Assembly: GCA_023251875.1 (NCBI GenBank)
Contig: JAHEXY010000005.1
Coordinates: 62,001 to 126,000, forward strand
DNA from: Bacteroidota bacterium
Lineage (GTDB): Bacteria > Bacteroidota > Bacteroidia > JAHEXY01
Reading direction: 5' to 3'
DNA length: 64,000 bases
Positions 31,613 to 41,390 of the stretch are shown one piece after another. Under the pieces are notes generated by a model. It had not been told where the DNA came from, did not search any database, and saw nothing but the letters and a program-made list of their open reading frames with translations. A program made the position numbers and the translations under genes. The stretch's first letter is position 1, and each line of letters begins with the position of its first letter.

Positions 31613-33391
31613 TTATTTTATTTCTAAAGTAAAGGGCAATCTAGCTTGAATACCTTGCATTTGTATTTCATTCTTTACTTTTTCGTAATAACGATAGTTG
31701 GCTTCGCCCAATTCTTTTTGGCTAAAATATACATGGGCTTCTTCTGCCATGCTACCAAATAATTTTTCAAAAGTATCTTTTAGTCGTGGCAGTTCGGTTA
31801 CTTTGTACTTAGTAAGTTTTGCCATGTGGGCTGCAATTGCAATTGCATCTTCCATACCACCAGAAGCATCTACCAAACCAATTCCTAATGCATCTTTACC
31901 GGTCCATACCCTTCCCTGTCCAATACTATCAATATCTGCTTGAGATTTTTTACGACCTCCGGCTACTCTTAAAGTAAATCTACCGTATACTTCTTCAATC
32001 GATTTTTGAATAATTGCTTTTTCAGGCTCTGTCATGGGCCTGTTAATTTCTCCAATATCAGATAAGGCATTTGTTTTTACGCCATCAAACGTGAAACCTA
32101 ATTTATCGGTAAACAATTCTTTTAAATTAGGAATAACACCAAATACACCAATAGAACCGGTTAAGGTCATAGGGTTGGCAAGTATCGTGTCCGCTACACA
32201 AGAGATATAATAACCTCCTGAAGCTGCATAATCTCCCATAGAAACAATTACAGGTTTTGCTGCTTTAGCCAAAGCCACTTCCCTCCAAATTACTTCGCTG
32301 GCAAGGGCACTTCCTCCTCCTGAGTTTACTCTAAAAACAATGGCTTTAACATTTTCATCTAGTCTTGCTTCACGGATGGTTTTGGCCATATTTTGAGAAG
32401 CTATTTTATCTTCATCATTGCTTTCGCCATCAACAATATTCCCTGATGCATAAATAATAGCAATTTCATCACGGGTAAAATCTTTTTTAATAGGATCAGG
32501 AGCATTGTTGTATTTATTAAGCGTAATAAAATTTACATCCTTGTCTTTTGCAGTAGCCATTTTTGTTTTCAGTTCTACTAAAACTTGATCATAATATTTT
32601 AAAGAATCTAATAAGCCTAACTTTACAGCATCCTCTCCGCTTGGAGTAGGATTTTCATCTGCCATTTTATTGAGCTGCTCTATTGTTAAATGGCGAGATG
32701 CTGCAACTTTAGTAGTTATTTCAGTCCAAATGGTATTAATAAATGTACTTGCTTGCAAACGATTGGCATCGCTCATTTTATCATTAATCAAGGGCTCAAT
32801 GGCACTCTTAAACTTTCCGTGGCGAATAATTTGAGGTTCTATGCCTAGTTTTTCTAGCGTTCCTTTAAGAAAAGTAAGTTTGTAATTTAAGCCTTTAAAT
32901 TCCATTGCTCCGCCCGGATTTAAGTATATTTTATCAGAAACAGAAGCTAAATAATAGGCTCCCTGAGTATAAAATTCAGCATAACTAATAATAAACTTTC
33001 CTGAAGTTTTAAAATCGAGTAATGCATTTCTTATTTCATCAATAGTGGCAATACCTGCTTCAATAGAAGACTCATCAAGGTAAATTCCTTTTATATTATC
33101 ATCTGCTTTAGCTTTTTTGATGTTTTTTAAAATATCATTAAGACCCAATTCTTTTTTTGCTTCAAAAGAAGTAAAATTAAAATCTTTAAATGCATTTTGT
33201 GAAGTGCGATCTTTTATAGGATAATCAAGGTGAATTTGTAAGATGGATGGAGACGAAACAACCACTTCTTTTGGCTTTTCAGATGACGATACCATAGCAG
33301 AAATAATTCCCACAAAAATAAAAAAGAGCGCAACGATTGCTAGAATTAATCCAAACATGGAGGCAAATAGCATCTTAAAAAAATCTTTCAT
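31613..33391 (-). CDS. sppA: Signal peptide peptidase SppA, 67-kDa type
   Basis: 592 residues with an N-terminal membrane anchor (about 8-33) and two tandem protease domains, as in the long SppA form. The catalytic Ser is S391 in 'MGDYAASGGYY' and the general-base Lys is K195 in 'GKFKSAIEP', matching the E. coli Ser/Lys dyad arrangement. It degrades cleaved signal peptides in the inner membrane from the periplasmic side. It is divergent from folK, with a short shared upstream region. Confidence 0.95.
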   Translation of the reverse strand: MKDFFKMLFASMFGLILAIVALFFIFVGIISAMVSSSEKPKEVVVSSPSILQIHLDYPIKDRTSQNAFKDFNFTSFEAKKELGLNDILKNIKKAKADDNIKGIYLDESSIEAGIATIDEIRNALLDFKTSGKFIISYAEFYTQGAYYLASVSDKIYLNPGGAMEFKGLNYKLTFLKGTLEKLGIEPQIIRHGKFKSAIEPLINDKMSDANRLQASTFINTIWTEITTKVAASRHLTIEQLNKMADENPTPSGEDAVKLGLLDSLKYYDQVLVELKTKMATAKDKDVNFITLNKYNNAPDPIKKDFTRDEIAIIYASGNIVDGESNDEDKIASQNMAKTIREARLDENVKAIVFRVNSGGGSALASEVIWREVALAKAAKPVIVSMGDYAASGGYYISCVADTILANPMTLTGSIGVFGVIPNLKELFTDKLGFTFDGVKTNALSDIGEINRPMTEPEKAIIQKSIEEVYGRFTLRVAGGRKKSQADIDSIGQGRVWTGKDALGIGLVDASGGMEDAIAIAAHMAKLTKYKVTELPRLKDTFEKLFGSMAEEAHVYFSQKELGEANYRYYEKVKNEIQMQGIQARLPFTLEIK

Positions 33392-33440
33392 AAAGCTTTA
33401 AGTTTAAAGAATTGAGAACGCAAAAGTAGGAAAATAAAAT

Positions 33441-33448
33441 TACCTTTG
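33441..33448 (+). promoter_or_regulatory. -7 box (TACCTTTG) of folK
   Basis: TACCTTTG ends at the GTG (33448) that would begin a longer folK frame. This supports starting folK at the ATG at 33469, about 20 bp downstream, giving a very short leader. Confidence 0.55.
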
Positions 33449-33468
33449 TGGAGTCTTATTCAACCTAT

Positions 33469-33975
33469 ATGCATACTTTATATTTACTATTGGGAGGTAA
33501 TGTTGGAGATCGACTGTATTATTTATCGAATGCTAAAGCAGAAATAGAAAAACATATTGGAAAATGTGTTAATCAATCTAGCATTTATGAAAGTACGCCA
33601 TGGGGATTTGAGCACGAGTCGCTTTTTTTTAACCAGCTCGTGGTTGTAAAAACGCTTCTTTCTCCGCATCAAGTAATGGCGGCCATTTTAATTATTGAAG
33701 GACAATTAGGAAGAGTAAGGGTTGGTACACAATACCAAGAAAGAACCATTGATATCGATATTTTATTTTATGATGGTTTGATACTTAAAAGTAATAATTT
33801 AGAAATTCCCCACCCCCGAATTGCAGAACGAAAGTTTGTATTGGCTCCTCTTTCAGAAGTAGTACCGGATTTTATACATCCTGTATCTCATAAAACAATG
33901 AGGCAATTATTAATGCAATGTAATGATCAGCTTAGTATAAGTATATATCCAATTCCTTTACAAAATGCACTATAA
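33469..33975 (+). CDS. folK: 2-amino-4-hydroxy-6-hydroxymethyldihydropteridine diphosphokinase
   Basis: 168 residues from the ATG at 33469. The longer frame uses GTG inside the promoter -7 box and is unlikely. 'LYLLLGGNVGDRLYYLSNAKAEIE', 'YESTPWGFEHESLFFNQLVVVKT', 'QERTIDIDILFYD' (the two metal-binding Asp residues) and 'PHPRIAERKFVLAPLSEV' are all signature parts of HPPK. It transfers pyrophosphate from ATP in folate synthesis. It overlaps the deoxynucleoside kinase gene by 11 bp, a pairing I recall as common in Bacteroidota. Confidence 0.95.
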   Translation: MHTLYLLLGGNVGDRLYYLSNAKAEIEKHIGKCVNQSSIYESTPWGFEHESLFFNQLVVVKTLLSPHQVMAAILIIEGQLGRVRVGTQYQERTIDIDILFYDGLILKSNNLEIPHPRIAERKFVLAPLSEVVPDFIHPVSHKTMRQLLMQCNDQLSISIYPIPLQNAL

Positions 33976-34603
33976 TTTTATTGCTATCGAAGGAAATATT
34001 GGTGCAGGTAAAACCACGTTAGCTAAAAAAATTGCGGAAAAATACAATGCCAAACTTATTTTGGAACAATTTGAAGAAAATCCCTATTTAGCAAAATTCT
34101 ATGAAAATCCCGATCGATATAGCTTTCAATTAGAAATGTCTTTTTTGGTAGATCGTTTTTTGCAATTTAAATATGATGTGGCACGGCAAGAATTATTCAA
34201 GAGCTTTACTATAGCAGACTACTATATATCAAAATCACTCATTTTTGCCAAAAATAATTTACAAGAACTAGAATATGGTTTGTACACTAAAATGTTTGAT
34301 TTATTAAGTAAGGCTTCGCCAAAGCCAGATTTATTAGTGTATTTATACGTAGAAATGGATCAACTATTAGAAAATATAAAACAACGTAATCGTGATTACG
34401 AACAAAGCATATCAAAAGAGTATCTTAAAAATATTCAAAACATTTACTTGGATTTTTTAAAGAAACAAAATGATATGAAAATATTGATAATTGAATTGAA
34501 AAAGATCGATTATTCCTATAGTAATTGTTATGTTGATAAAATATTTGAATTGCTAAATCATGACTATAAGCTAGGAATAACAAACTGTACAATAGAAATC
34601 TAA
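33965..34603 (+). CDS. Deoxynucleoside kinase
   Basis: 212 residues. P-loop 'IEGNIGAGKTTLAKKIAEKY', 'EQFEENPYLAKFYENPDRYSF' and 'DRFLQF' (substrate and lid regions) match the dCK/dGK-like deoxynucleoside kinase family. It salvages deoxynucleosides to monophosphates in the cytoplasm; the preferred base cannot be told. Translation is coupled to folK through the 11-bp overlap. An AT-rich hairpin with a T-run follows (about 34607-34636), a weak terminator candidate. Confidence 0.9.
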   Translation: MHYNFIAIEGNIGAGKTTLAKKIAEKYNAKLILEQFEENPYLAKFYENPDRYSFQLEMSFLVDRFLQFKYDVARQELFKSFTIADYYISKSLIFAKNNLQELEYGLYTKMFDLLSKASPKPDLLVYLYVEMDQLLENIKQRNRDYEQSISKEYLKNIQNIYLDFLKKQNDMKILIIELKKIDYSYSNCYVDKIFELLNHDYKLGITNCTIEI

Positions 34604-34678
34604 GAAAATATTTTTTCAGAAAAATTATTTTTTTGTTCATTTTGTGAAAAACATTATTTACTATTGCAGAAACTATTA

Positions 34679-34686
34679 TAATTTTG
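34679..34686 (+). promoter_or_regulatory. -7 box (TAATTTTG) of the OmpA-family gene
   Basis: TAATTTTG lies 20-26 bp before the first candidate ATG codons (34706, 34712). A TTG at 34664 is too close to be the -33 box, so this is a partial match. Confidence 0.4.
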
Positions 34687-34705
34687 TACCAGAAACAAAA
34701 TCCAA

Positions 34706-36220
34706 ATGAATATGAAAAATAAAATTTTACTCTCTCTATTATTACTCTCTCAGGTATTTTTTGTTGCCTCTGCCCAAGATGCCGGAACTACAACAGCAAC
34801 TGAAAAAAGCGAAAAGAGTTTTACTCAAAAATTAATGACCAATGTTTCTATTGGCGCAAATGTTGGCACACTAATTTGTTTTGCTGATATACGTCAATAC
34901 GATTGGTATCCTGTTTTTAAAAACAAAAATGAGTGGGGGCCAGCAGCATCGCTCCAATTAAATAAAGGAATTTCCCCCGCATTTTCTTTGCAAGGCCAAT
35001 TATTAATGGGAGGCTTAAGAGGTACGAGAAGAGACCTTAATATTTATTCGAGGGGAAATACAATGGAAATGACTTTAAACGGTATTATCCATTTAAGTAA
35101 TTTGATTTTATCAAAAAAAGGCGGAGAAAAGAAATGGTCGTATTATTTTACCATTGGAGTTGGTTTAACAAGTTTTAGAAGCCAGGTTTATTATTTAAAT
35201 AGTGATCTTCCTGTTATAGGAGGTGTAGCTGCCTTATCTCAAGGCTATGCCTATAATACTACTACAGGCGAGTTAGAAAAAGCTGCTCGTACAACAGAAA
35301 CGGTTATTCCTTATGGAATAGGTATAAAGTATAAATTAAGCCCTAGTTTGCAATTGGGTTTTGAAATGACAAGTAGATTAACCAACACAGACAAATTAGA
35401 CGGTTACAATTATGTAGGGTCGGCTAAAGATTTTTATACCTATACTGCTCTTGGTTTAACATATAAATTTGCTAAAGATGCTACAAAAGAAGATGCAGAA
35501 TGGAACAATCCTCTTGAGGATATGTATACAGAATTGATGAAAGGTCAAGAAAAATTAGAAGGCTTAACATCTGATGCTGATGCTGATGGGGTTGCTGATA
35601 TTTTTGACAAAGAAGCTAATACTCCTAAAGGTGTGGCTGTTGATGGAAGTGGTAAATCATTAGATATTGATGAGGATGGTGTAGCAGATTACATGGATGC
35701 AGACCGTTTTACTCCTAAAGGAGCTAAAGTTGATGCAAATGGTCGTGAATTAGATGCTGATGGAGATGGAGTGCCTGATAGTCGTGACCTTGAGCCAAAT
35801 ACTAAAAAAGGAACTTTAGTTAATTTTCAAGGGGTAAGTATTAATGCTGCACCTAGTACTACTAGTACCGTAAATACAAGCGCAAGTACAGGTTATTTAC
35901 CTTCTATTTTCTTTAAAGTAAATAGTTCAAGTGTTGACTACTCTAATTATGAAAGATTAGCAACCATTGCACAAGTAATGAAAACCAATGCCAATGTCAA
36001 ATTAAATGTTATTGGTAATGCTGATAAATCAGGATCTGAAAGTTATAATCTTGAAATCAGTAAACGTAGAGCTCAAGCTGTTGTTGATCATCTTGTTAAA
36101 ATATACGGTATTAGCGCAAGCCGATTAAATGTAGTTGCTAAAGGTAGTCAAGCTCCATTAGCTTCTGGAGATCCTAAAGCTGAAGTAAATAGAAGAGTTG
36201 ATTTTGAAATTTCAAAATAA
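34706..36220 (+). CDS. OmpA-family outer-membrane protein with TSP3 calcium repeats
   Basis: 504 residues (M3 at 34712 is an equally good start). The signal peptide ends 'FVASAQ'. The N-terminal part (about 30-260) looks like an outer-membrane barrel. Thrombospondin type-3-like repeats lie at about 285-370 ('DADADGVADIFDKEANTPKG', 'DIDEDGVADYMDADRFTPKG', 'DADGDGVPDSRD'). A C-terminal OmpA peptidoglycan-binding domain lies at about 400-504 ('NADKSGSESYNLEISKRRAQ', 'AEVNRRVDFEI'). It ties the outer membrane to the cell wall, probably with calcium rigidifying the linker. Strong terminator downstream. Confidence 0.93.
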   Translation: MNMKNKILLSLLLLSQVFFVASAQDAGTTTATEKSEKSFTQKLMTNVSIGANVGTLICFADIRQYDWYPVFKNKNEWGPAASLQLNKGISPAFSLQGQLLMGGLRGTRRDLNIYSRGNTMEMTLNGIIHLSNLILSKKGGEKKWSYYFTIGVGLTSFRSQVYYLNSDLPVIGGVAALSQGYAYNTTTGELEKAARTTETVIPYGIGIKYKLSPSLQLGFEMTSRLTNTDKLDGYNYVGSAKDFYTYTALGLTYKFAKDATKEDAEWNNPLEDMYTELMKGQEKLEGLTSDADADGVADIFDKEANTPKGVAVDGSGKSLDIDEDGVADYMDADRFTPKGAKVDANGRELDADGDGVPDSRDLEPNTKKGTLVNFQGVSINAAPSTTSTVNTSASTGYLPSIFFKVNSSSVDYSNYERLATIAQVMKTNANVKLNVIGNADKSGSESYNLEISKRRAQAVVDHLVKIYGISASRLNVVAKGSQAPLASGDPKAEVNRRVDFEISK

Positions 36221-36241
36221 AAATCTCTTTTTAAAATAAGT

Positions 36242-36275
36242 AAGAGGCGATCATTTATTAATGATCGCCTCTTTT
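36242..36275 (+). terminator. Strong terminator after the OmpA-family gene
   Basis: A 14-bp perfect stem (AAGAGGCGATCATT 36242-36255 and its complement 36260-36273, loop TATT) is followed by a T-rich stretch. Confidence 0.85.
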
Positions 36276-36311
36276 GCTTTTATATGTAGCCACTCTTAGT
36301 TTCAAAATAAT

Positions 36312-36319
36312 TACCTTTG
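36312..36319 (+). promoter_or_regulatory. -7 box (TACCTTTG) of the SLC13/cysQ operon
   Basis: TACCTTTG lies 18 bp before the ATG at 36338, so the leader is very short. No clear TTTG at the expected -33 position. Confidence 0.45.
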
Positions 36320-36337
36320 CAGTATTAAAGATTAAAT

Positions 36338-38113
36338 ATGAATTCTAATATTATTATTGTAATTGCAGTTATCTGTTTTGTGATTATTTCGCTTTATAAG
36401 GAAATAGTTAGGCCGGTAGCAACATTTATTATTGCAATAATAGCTTTAAGTTTATTTAATATTATTAAGTCTTCTGATGTATTAGCTGGTTTTGCAAATG
36501 AGCAATTGGCTGTTATTTTTTTGCTGCTAATATTAAGTGATGTAATTAAAAAAACGGGTATTTTAAATACATATATAAGAAAGATTTTTAATCCTGCTAT
36601 TTCTTATCAAGGGTTTATAGCACGACTCTCGCTCTTAGCGGGTAGTCATTCTGTTTGGATCAATAACACGCCTTTAGTTGCAATTATGATTCCACAGGTA
36701 ATTGATTGGGCAAAAAAAAAGGGTATATCTCCTTCAAAAGTATTAATACCGCTTTCTTATGCTACCATATTGGGAGGAACAGCTACCCTTATTGGTACAT
36801 CAACTAATCTAGTTGTAAATGGATTAGCGGTTAATGCAGGCCTTCAACCTTTAAAAATGTTTGATTTCACTTATGTAGGCATACCCCTTATTTTGCTCGG
36901 CTACTTATACATGGCATTAATAGGCCATAAACTATTGCCAGAAAGAAAAGATCCACTTGCCCTGTTTCAAGAAAAATCAAGGGAGTACTTGGTAGAAACT
37001 ATTGTAGAATCAAATTCATCTCTTATAGGGCAAACTATTGATGCCGCAAACCTTAGAAATTTAAGAGGCCTTTTTCTTGTTGAAATTACAAGAGGCAATC
37101 AGAAAATTGTTCCGGTATCTCCAGATGAAATTATTCAGGCAAATGATCACCTTATTTTTGCCGGAGCAACAGAAACCATTATTGATTTGATAAAAGATCC
37201 AAAGGGGCTCTCTCTTCCTAATCAAACTAGTTTTAAAGGACAAGGTAAAGTAGAAATAGTAGAGGTAGTTGTTTCTGCACAATCATCCTTAAATGGTACA
37301 ATAGTAAAAGAAACAAGCTTTAGAGGAAATTATGATGCTGCAATTGTTGCTATTAATAGAAATGGAGAGCGTTTGTCAGGAAAGATAGGTGAACTTGAAT
37401 TAGCCTCTGGTGATTTATTGCTTTTAGCTACTGGAAATGATTTTAAAAATAGATCAGCAGTATCGCAAGATTTCTATGTAATTTCTAATCTAGAAGCAAT
37501 TCAAACTTTAAGTCCTTTAAAAACTTGGATAATTTTATTAGGGACTGTTGCAACTTTTATTTTAGCAGCTCTGGAAATTCTACCTCTATTTATTGGATTA
37601 ATGATTTTGATAACTACTATTGTTGGAATGAAAGCGGCTCGTTTTGGAGAAATTAAACGTTCAATGGATATTGATTTATTTGCCATTTTAGCTCTTTCAC
37701 TTGCAGTTGGAAAGGCTATTTCTAATTCTGGTGCTGATAAATATTTTGCAAGCCAAATTATTTCCTTAATTGAACCTTTGCATAGCACGGTTGCATTATT
37801 GATTGGAATTTATGCGATAACTAATATATTGGCCATGGTTGTAACAAATAAGGCAGCTGTTGCTATTACATTTCCAATAGCATTGTCCATGACAACGAGC
37901 TTGGGAATAGATCCTAAACCATTTATTTTAGCTATTGCTTTTGCAGGTTGTGGAGAGTTTATTACGCCATTTGGCTATCAAACCAATTTAATGGTATATG
38001 GACCGGGTGGCTATAAATTTACAGATTATGTTAAGATTGGCTTTCCCTTAACACTTCTCTATATGACGGTAAGCATACTCGTATTAAGTTACACTTATAA
38101 TCTTTTTAAGTAA
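36338..38113 (+). CDS. SLC13-family permease with two RCK_C (TrkA-C) domains
   Basis: 591 residues. Hydrophobic halves (about 1-195 and 390-591) flank two soluble RCK_C-like domains (about 205-375, 'LIGQTIDAANLRNLRGLFLVEI' and 'LNGTIVKETSFRGNYDAAIVAI'). 'TATLIGTSTNLVVNG' and the second-half 'ATNILAMVVTNKAAVAI'-type helix hairpins match divalent-anion/sodium symporters. The stop codon is immediately followed by cysQ, so sulfate is the likely substrate (inference from this pairing). It acts in the inner membrane. Confidence 0.88.
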   Translation: MNSNIIIVIAVICFVIISLYKEIVRPVATFIIAIIALSLFNIIKSSDVLAGFANEQLAVIFLLLILSDVIKKTGILNTYIRKIFNPAISYQGFIARLSLLAGSHSVWINNTPLVAIMIPQVIDWAKKKGISPSKVLIPLSYATILGGTATLIGTSTNLVVNGLAVNAGLQPLKMFDFTYVGIPLILLGYLYMALIGHKLLPERKDPLALFQEKSREYLVETIVESNSSLIGQTIDAANLRNLRGLFLVEITRGNQKIVPVSPDEIIQANDHLIFAGATETIIDLIKDPKGLSLPNQTSFKGQGKVEIVEVVVSAQSSLNGTIVKETSFRGNYDAAIVAINRNGERLSGKIGELELASGDLLLLATGNDFKNRSAVSQDFYVISNLEAIQTLSPLKTWIILLGTVATFILAALEILPLFIGLMILITTIVGMKAARFGEIKRSMDIDLFAILALSLAVGKAISNSGADKYFASQIISLIEPLHSTVALLIGIYAITNILAMVVTNKAAVAITFPIALSMTTSLGIDPKPFILAIAFAGCGEFITPFGYQTNLMVYGPGGYKFTDYVKIGFPLTLLYMTVSILVLSYTYNLFK

Positions 38114-38926
38114 ATGAACACACTATTACAAACCGCCATTCAAGCTTCTCTTCAAGCGGGAAAAGAAATTTTATCGGTATATGAATCAGATTTTGCTATT
38201 GAACATAAAGATGATAAGAGCCCATTAACCTTGGCCGATAAAAAATCACACGATGTTATTGTCGGATTTTTAAAACCATTTGGTATTCCGGTACTAAGTG
38301 AAGAAGGCGCAACAGTTCCCTATGAGCAACGCTCAAAATGGAACAAACTATGGGTTGTTGATCCTTTAGACGGTACCAAAGAGTTTATTAAACGCAATGG
38401 TGAATTTACAGTTAATATTGCACTTATAGAACATCAACATCCTATTATGGGTATTATTTATGTGCCTATTACTAGAACACTCTATTTTGCATCTAAAGCC
38501 ATTGGATCTTATAGAATTGTAGTGTCTGCAGAGCTTGAAAATAAAATTGCTGAAAATAAAATCTCATTACAAGCATTAATTGAGCAGTCGGTAAAATTAC
38601 CAAAGCAAGAACTTAAATCTAAATATATTGTTGTGGGTAGTCGTTCACACATGAGCCCTGAAACAACTGCCTTTATTGATGACCTTAAAACAAGTAAAGG
38701 AGAAATTGAAATGGTTTCTGCAGGTAGTTCACTTAAACTTTGCATGATTGCAGAAGGTAAAGCGGATATTTATCCTCGTTTTGCCCCTACTATGGAATGG
38801 GATACTGCTGCAGGCCAAGCTATTTTAGAAAGCATACATTTTAAATTAATTGATGCTACTAGTAAACAAGCACTGCAATACAATAAAGAAAATTTAGTTA
38901 ATCCTTGGTTTATTGCCATGCAATAA
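38114..38926 (+). CDS. cysQ: 3'(2'),5'-bisphosphate nucleotidase CysQ
   Basis: 270 residues. Lithium-sensitive phosphatase motifs: 'LSEEGA', 'VVDPLDGTKEFI' and 'TMEWDTAAGQAIL' supply the metal-binding acids. It converts PAP to AMP, removing the by-product of sulfate activation or sulfotransfer. The ATG starts at the base after the stop of the SLC13 permease, so the two form an operon. cysD, cysN and cysC are not in the window. Confidence 0.93.
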   Translation: MNTLLQTAIQASLQAGKEILSVYESDFAIEHKDDKSPLTLADKKSHDVIVGFLKPFGIPVLSEEGATVPYEQRSKWNKLWVVDPLDGTKEFIKRNGEFTVNIALIEHQHPIMGIIYVPITRTLYFASKAIGSYRIVVSAELENKIAENKISLQALIEQSVKLPKQELKSKYIVVGSRSHMSPETTAFIDDLKTSKGEIEMVSAGSSLKLCMIAEGKADIYPRFAPTMEWDTAAGQAILESIHFKLIDATSKQALQYNKENLVNPWFIAMQ

Positions 38927-38942
38927 ATAATATTATTCTGAG

Positions 38943-38980
38943 CTTCCCTTTCCCTATGGGAGAGGGGTTGGGTGAGGGCA
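38943..38980. repeat. Dispersed CCCTCTCC hairpin repeat, copy 7
   Basis: Arms CCCTTTCCC (38946-38954) and GGGAGAGGG (38958-38966), loop TAT, tail GTTGGGTGAGGGCATAAAA. It lies between cysQ and rfbA. Confidence 0.8.
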
Positions 38981-38993
38981 TAAAAAAACGAAA

Positions 38994-39857
38994 ATGAAAG
39001 GAATTATTTTAGCTGGAGGTTCCGGCACACGATTACATCCGCTTACAATGGCAATGAGTAAGCAATTGCTGCCTATATACGATAAGCCGATGATTTACTA
39101 TCCGCTCACAGTACTGATGATGGCGGGTATAAAAGAAATTTTAATTATTTCTACTCCACAAGATATTCCCAATTTTGAAAGATTATTAGGAGACGGAAGT
39201 CAAATTGGTTGTACCATTCAATATGCCATTCAACATGTACCTAACGGACTTGCTCAGGCTTTTGTAATAGGCAAAGATTTTATTGGTAAAGACAAAGTTG
39301 CGTTGGTATTGGGAGATAATATATTTTATGGCTCTGGTTTAAAAAAATTATTGCAAGCCAATAACAATCCCGAGGGGGGAATTGTATTTGCTTACCATGT
39401 TTCAGACCCTGAGCGCTATGGAGTTGTTGAGTTTGATGCTAATTTAAATGCAATATCTATTGAAGAAAAACCCAAACAACCGAAGTCAAATTATGCCGTA
39501 CCGGGTTTGTATTTTTATGATAATGATGTTGTAGAAATTGCTTCTACTATTCAACCATCTCCAAGGGGAGAATATGAAATTACCGATGTAAATAATGAAT
39601 ATTTAAAACGTGGCCAATTAAAAGTAGGTGTTTTAGGAAGGGGCATGGCATGGCTTGATACCGGAACTTTTGCATCGCTAATGCAGGCCGGTCAGTATGT
39701 TCAAGTGATTGAAGAACGCCAAGGTTTAAAAATTGGATGCATTGAAGAAGTTGCCTACGAAATGGGATTTATTGATACAGAACAATTGGCTAAAACAGCT
39801 AAAACAGTATTGAAAAGTGGTTACGGAGAATATTTATTAAAACTTATTAAAAAATAA
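38994..39857 (+). CDS. rfbA: Glucose-1-phosphate thymidylyltransferase
   Basis: 287 residues, usual RmlA length. '[32 protein letters not shown]' is the nucleotidyltransferase signature, and '[10 protein letters not shown]', 'YGVVEFD', '[12 protein letters not shown]' and 'AWLDTGTF' are conserved RmlA segments. It makes dTDP-glucose, the first step to dTDP-L-rhamnose. It is first of rfbA-rfbC-rfbD, with gaps of 9 and 87 bp. Confidence 0.97.
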   Translation: MKGIILAGGSGTRLHPLTMAMSKQLLPIYDKPMIYYPLTVLMMAGIKEILIISTPQDIPNFERLLGDGSQIGCTIQYAIQHVPNGLAQAFVIGKDFIGKDKVALVLGDNIFYGSGLKKLLQANNNPEGGIVFAYHVSDPERYGVVEFDANLNAISIEEKPKQPKSNYAVPGLYFYDNDVVEIASTIQPSPRGEYEITDVNNEYLKRGQLKVGVLGRGMAWLDTGTFASLMQAGQYVQVIEERQGLKIGCIEEVAYEMGFIDTEQLAKTAKTVLKSGYGEYLLKLIKK

Positions 39858-39866
39858 ATCCACCCG

Positions 39867-40430
39867 ATGTTATTTACCCAAACAGCTATACCCGGATTAG
39901 TAGTTTTTGAACCCAAAGTTTTTGAAGATTCGCGAGGCTACTTTTTTGAAAGTTTTAATGGTAAAGTTTTTGAACAAGCTTTTGGAAAACAAATTCATTT
40001 TGTTCAGGATAATCAATCAAAATCAGACTATGGCGTATTAAGAGGTTTGCATTATCAAATGGAACCTATGGCCCAAGCTAAATTAGTAAGGGTGTTGAGT
40101 GGGGAAGTATTGGATGTTGTAGTTGATATTAGAAAAGGATCTCCAACGTTTGGTAAACATTTCTCAATTATTTTATCTGCACAGAAAAAAAATCAATTAT
40201 TTATTCCTCGTGGTTTTGCACATGGTTTTGCTGTATTAAGCCCGAGTGCCGAGTTTTTTTACAAATGCGATAATTACTATTCTCCCTCTCATGAGGCATC
40301 TATTTTATACAACGATCCGGCATTGCAAATTGATTGGAAAGTTCCTACAGATAAAATGATTCTTTCAAAAAAAGATATTGAAGGAGTCCCTCTTGCATCA
40401 GCCAAAAATAATTTCACATTCACTGCTTAA
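39867..40430 (+). CDS. rfbC: dTDP-4-dehydrorhamnose 3,5-epimerase
   Basis: 187 residues. Cupin-type RmlC: 'VFEDSRGYFFESFN', 'DYGVLRGLHYQ' (catalytic His in RGLHYQ), 'VVDIRKGSPTFGKH', 'IPRGFAHGFAVLSPSAEFFYKCDNYY'. It epimerises C3 and C5 of the 4-keto sugar. The substrate-making RmlB is not encoded in the window. Confidence 0.97.
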   Translation: MLFTQTAIPGLVVFEPKVFEDSRGYFFESFNGKVFEQAFGKQIHFVQDNQSKSDYGVLRGLHYQMEPMAQAKLVRVLSGEVLDVVVDIRKGSPTFGKHFSIILSAQKKNQLFIPRGFAHGFAVLSPSAEFFYKCDNYYSPSHEASILYNDPALQIDWKVPTDKMILSKKDIEGVPLASAKNNFTFTA

Positions 40431-40517
40431 TGAAATTATCTCGCCAAAATAGGAACATCAGTGGCCATAATTTTCTATAAGATAATGGGGCAAAGTTTCA
40501 ATTAACAATTATAATCA

Positions 40518-41390
40518 ATGAAAACAATACTTGTTACCGGTAGTAAAGGGCAATTAGGAAGCGAACTAAACGACTTAACTTCATTCTATCCCTTTCAATT
40601 TATTTTTACCGATGTAAATGAATTGGATATTACATCTGCACAAGCAATCACTGCTTTTATTCAAAATCATAGCATTCATTATTGCATCAATGCTGCTGCT
40701 TATACGGCTGTTGATAAGGCTGAAACAGATCAAGAGATGGCTTTTTTAATTAATGCGAAAGCTGCTGAAAATCTTGCATTCGTGTGTGCAAAATCCAATA
40801 TTCCAATTATACATATCTCAACTGATTTTGTTTTAGACGGCAGGCTGCACACACCTTATAATGAGAACGCAAAAGGAAACCCTGTAAGTGTATACGGAAA
40901 ATCAAAATTAGAGGGAGAAAGATTAGTAAGTGCTGCAAATAAAAAAGCTATTATTATTCGTACTTCGTGGCTTTATTCTTATTACGGAAAGAATTTTGTA
41001 AAAACCATGTTGCAACTTTCAAAGGATAGAGATTCATTGGGCGTAGTAAGCGATCAGGTAGGAACTCCTACTTATGCGCGTGATCTTGCCAAAGTTATTT
41101 TAGAAATAATTTTACAAATAGATCATGCAAAAGATCCCAACCCGTATTTTGGATTGTATAATTATAGTAATGAGGGCATTGCCTCTTGGTTTGATTTTGC
41201 GAAACTAATTTTCGAGTTCTCAAATACTAAAATAAATGTAAAGCCTATACAAACATCTGAATATCCTACTCCGGCAAAACGTCCGGCATATAGTGTGCTT
41301 AATAAATCAAAAATAAAATCTACATTTAATTTATCTATTCCTACTTGGCAAGAAAGCCTTGCCGAGTGTATTGAAAAATTAACAAAATAA
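40518..41390 (+). CDS. rfbD: dTDP-4-dehydrorhamnose reductase
   Basis: 290 residues. Short-chain dehydrogenase fold with 'VTGSKGQLGSEL' (NADPH binding), 'CINAAAYTAVDKAE', the catalytic pair 'YGKSKLEGE' (YxxxK) and 'IIRTSWLYSYYGKNFV'. It reduces the 4-keto group to give dTDP-L-rhamnose. The next gene's ATG follows the stop directly. Confidence 0.96.
   Translation: MKTILVTGSKGQLGSELNDLTSFYPFQFIFTDVNELDITSAQAITAFIQNHSIHYCINAAAYTAVDKAETDQEMAFLINAKAAENLAFVCAKSNIPIIHISTDFVLDGRLHTPYNENAKGNPVSVYGKSKLEGERLVSAANKKAIIIRTSWLYSYYGKNFVKTMLQLSKDRDSLGVVSDQVGTPTYARDLAKVILEIILQIDHAKDPNPYFGLYNYSNEGIASWFDFAKLIFEFSNTKINVKPIQTSEYPTPAKRPAYSVLNKSKIKSTFNLSIPTWQESLAECIEKLTK

Noticed and set aside
34607-34636. Terminator after the deoxynucleoside kinase gene
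   Set aside because: The possible hairpin consists only of A/T pairs with a bulge, too weak to list as a feature.
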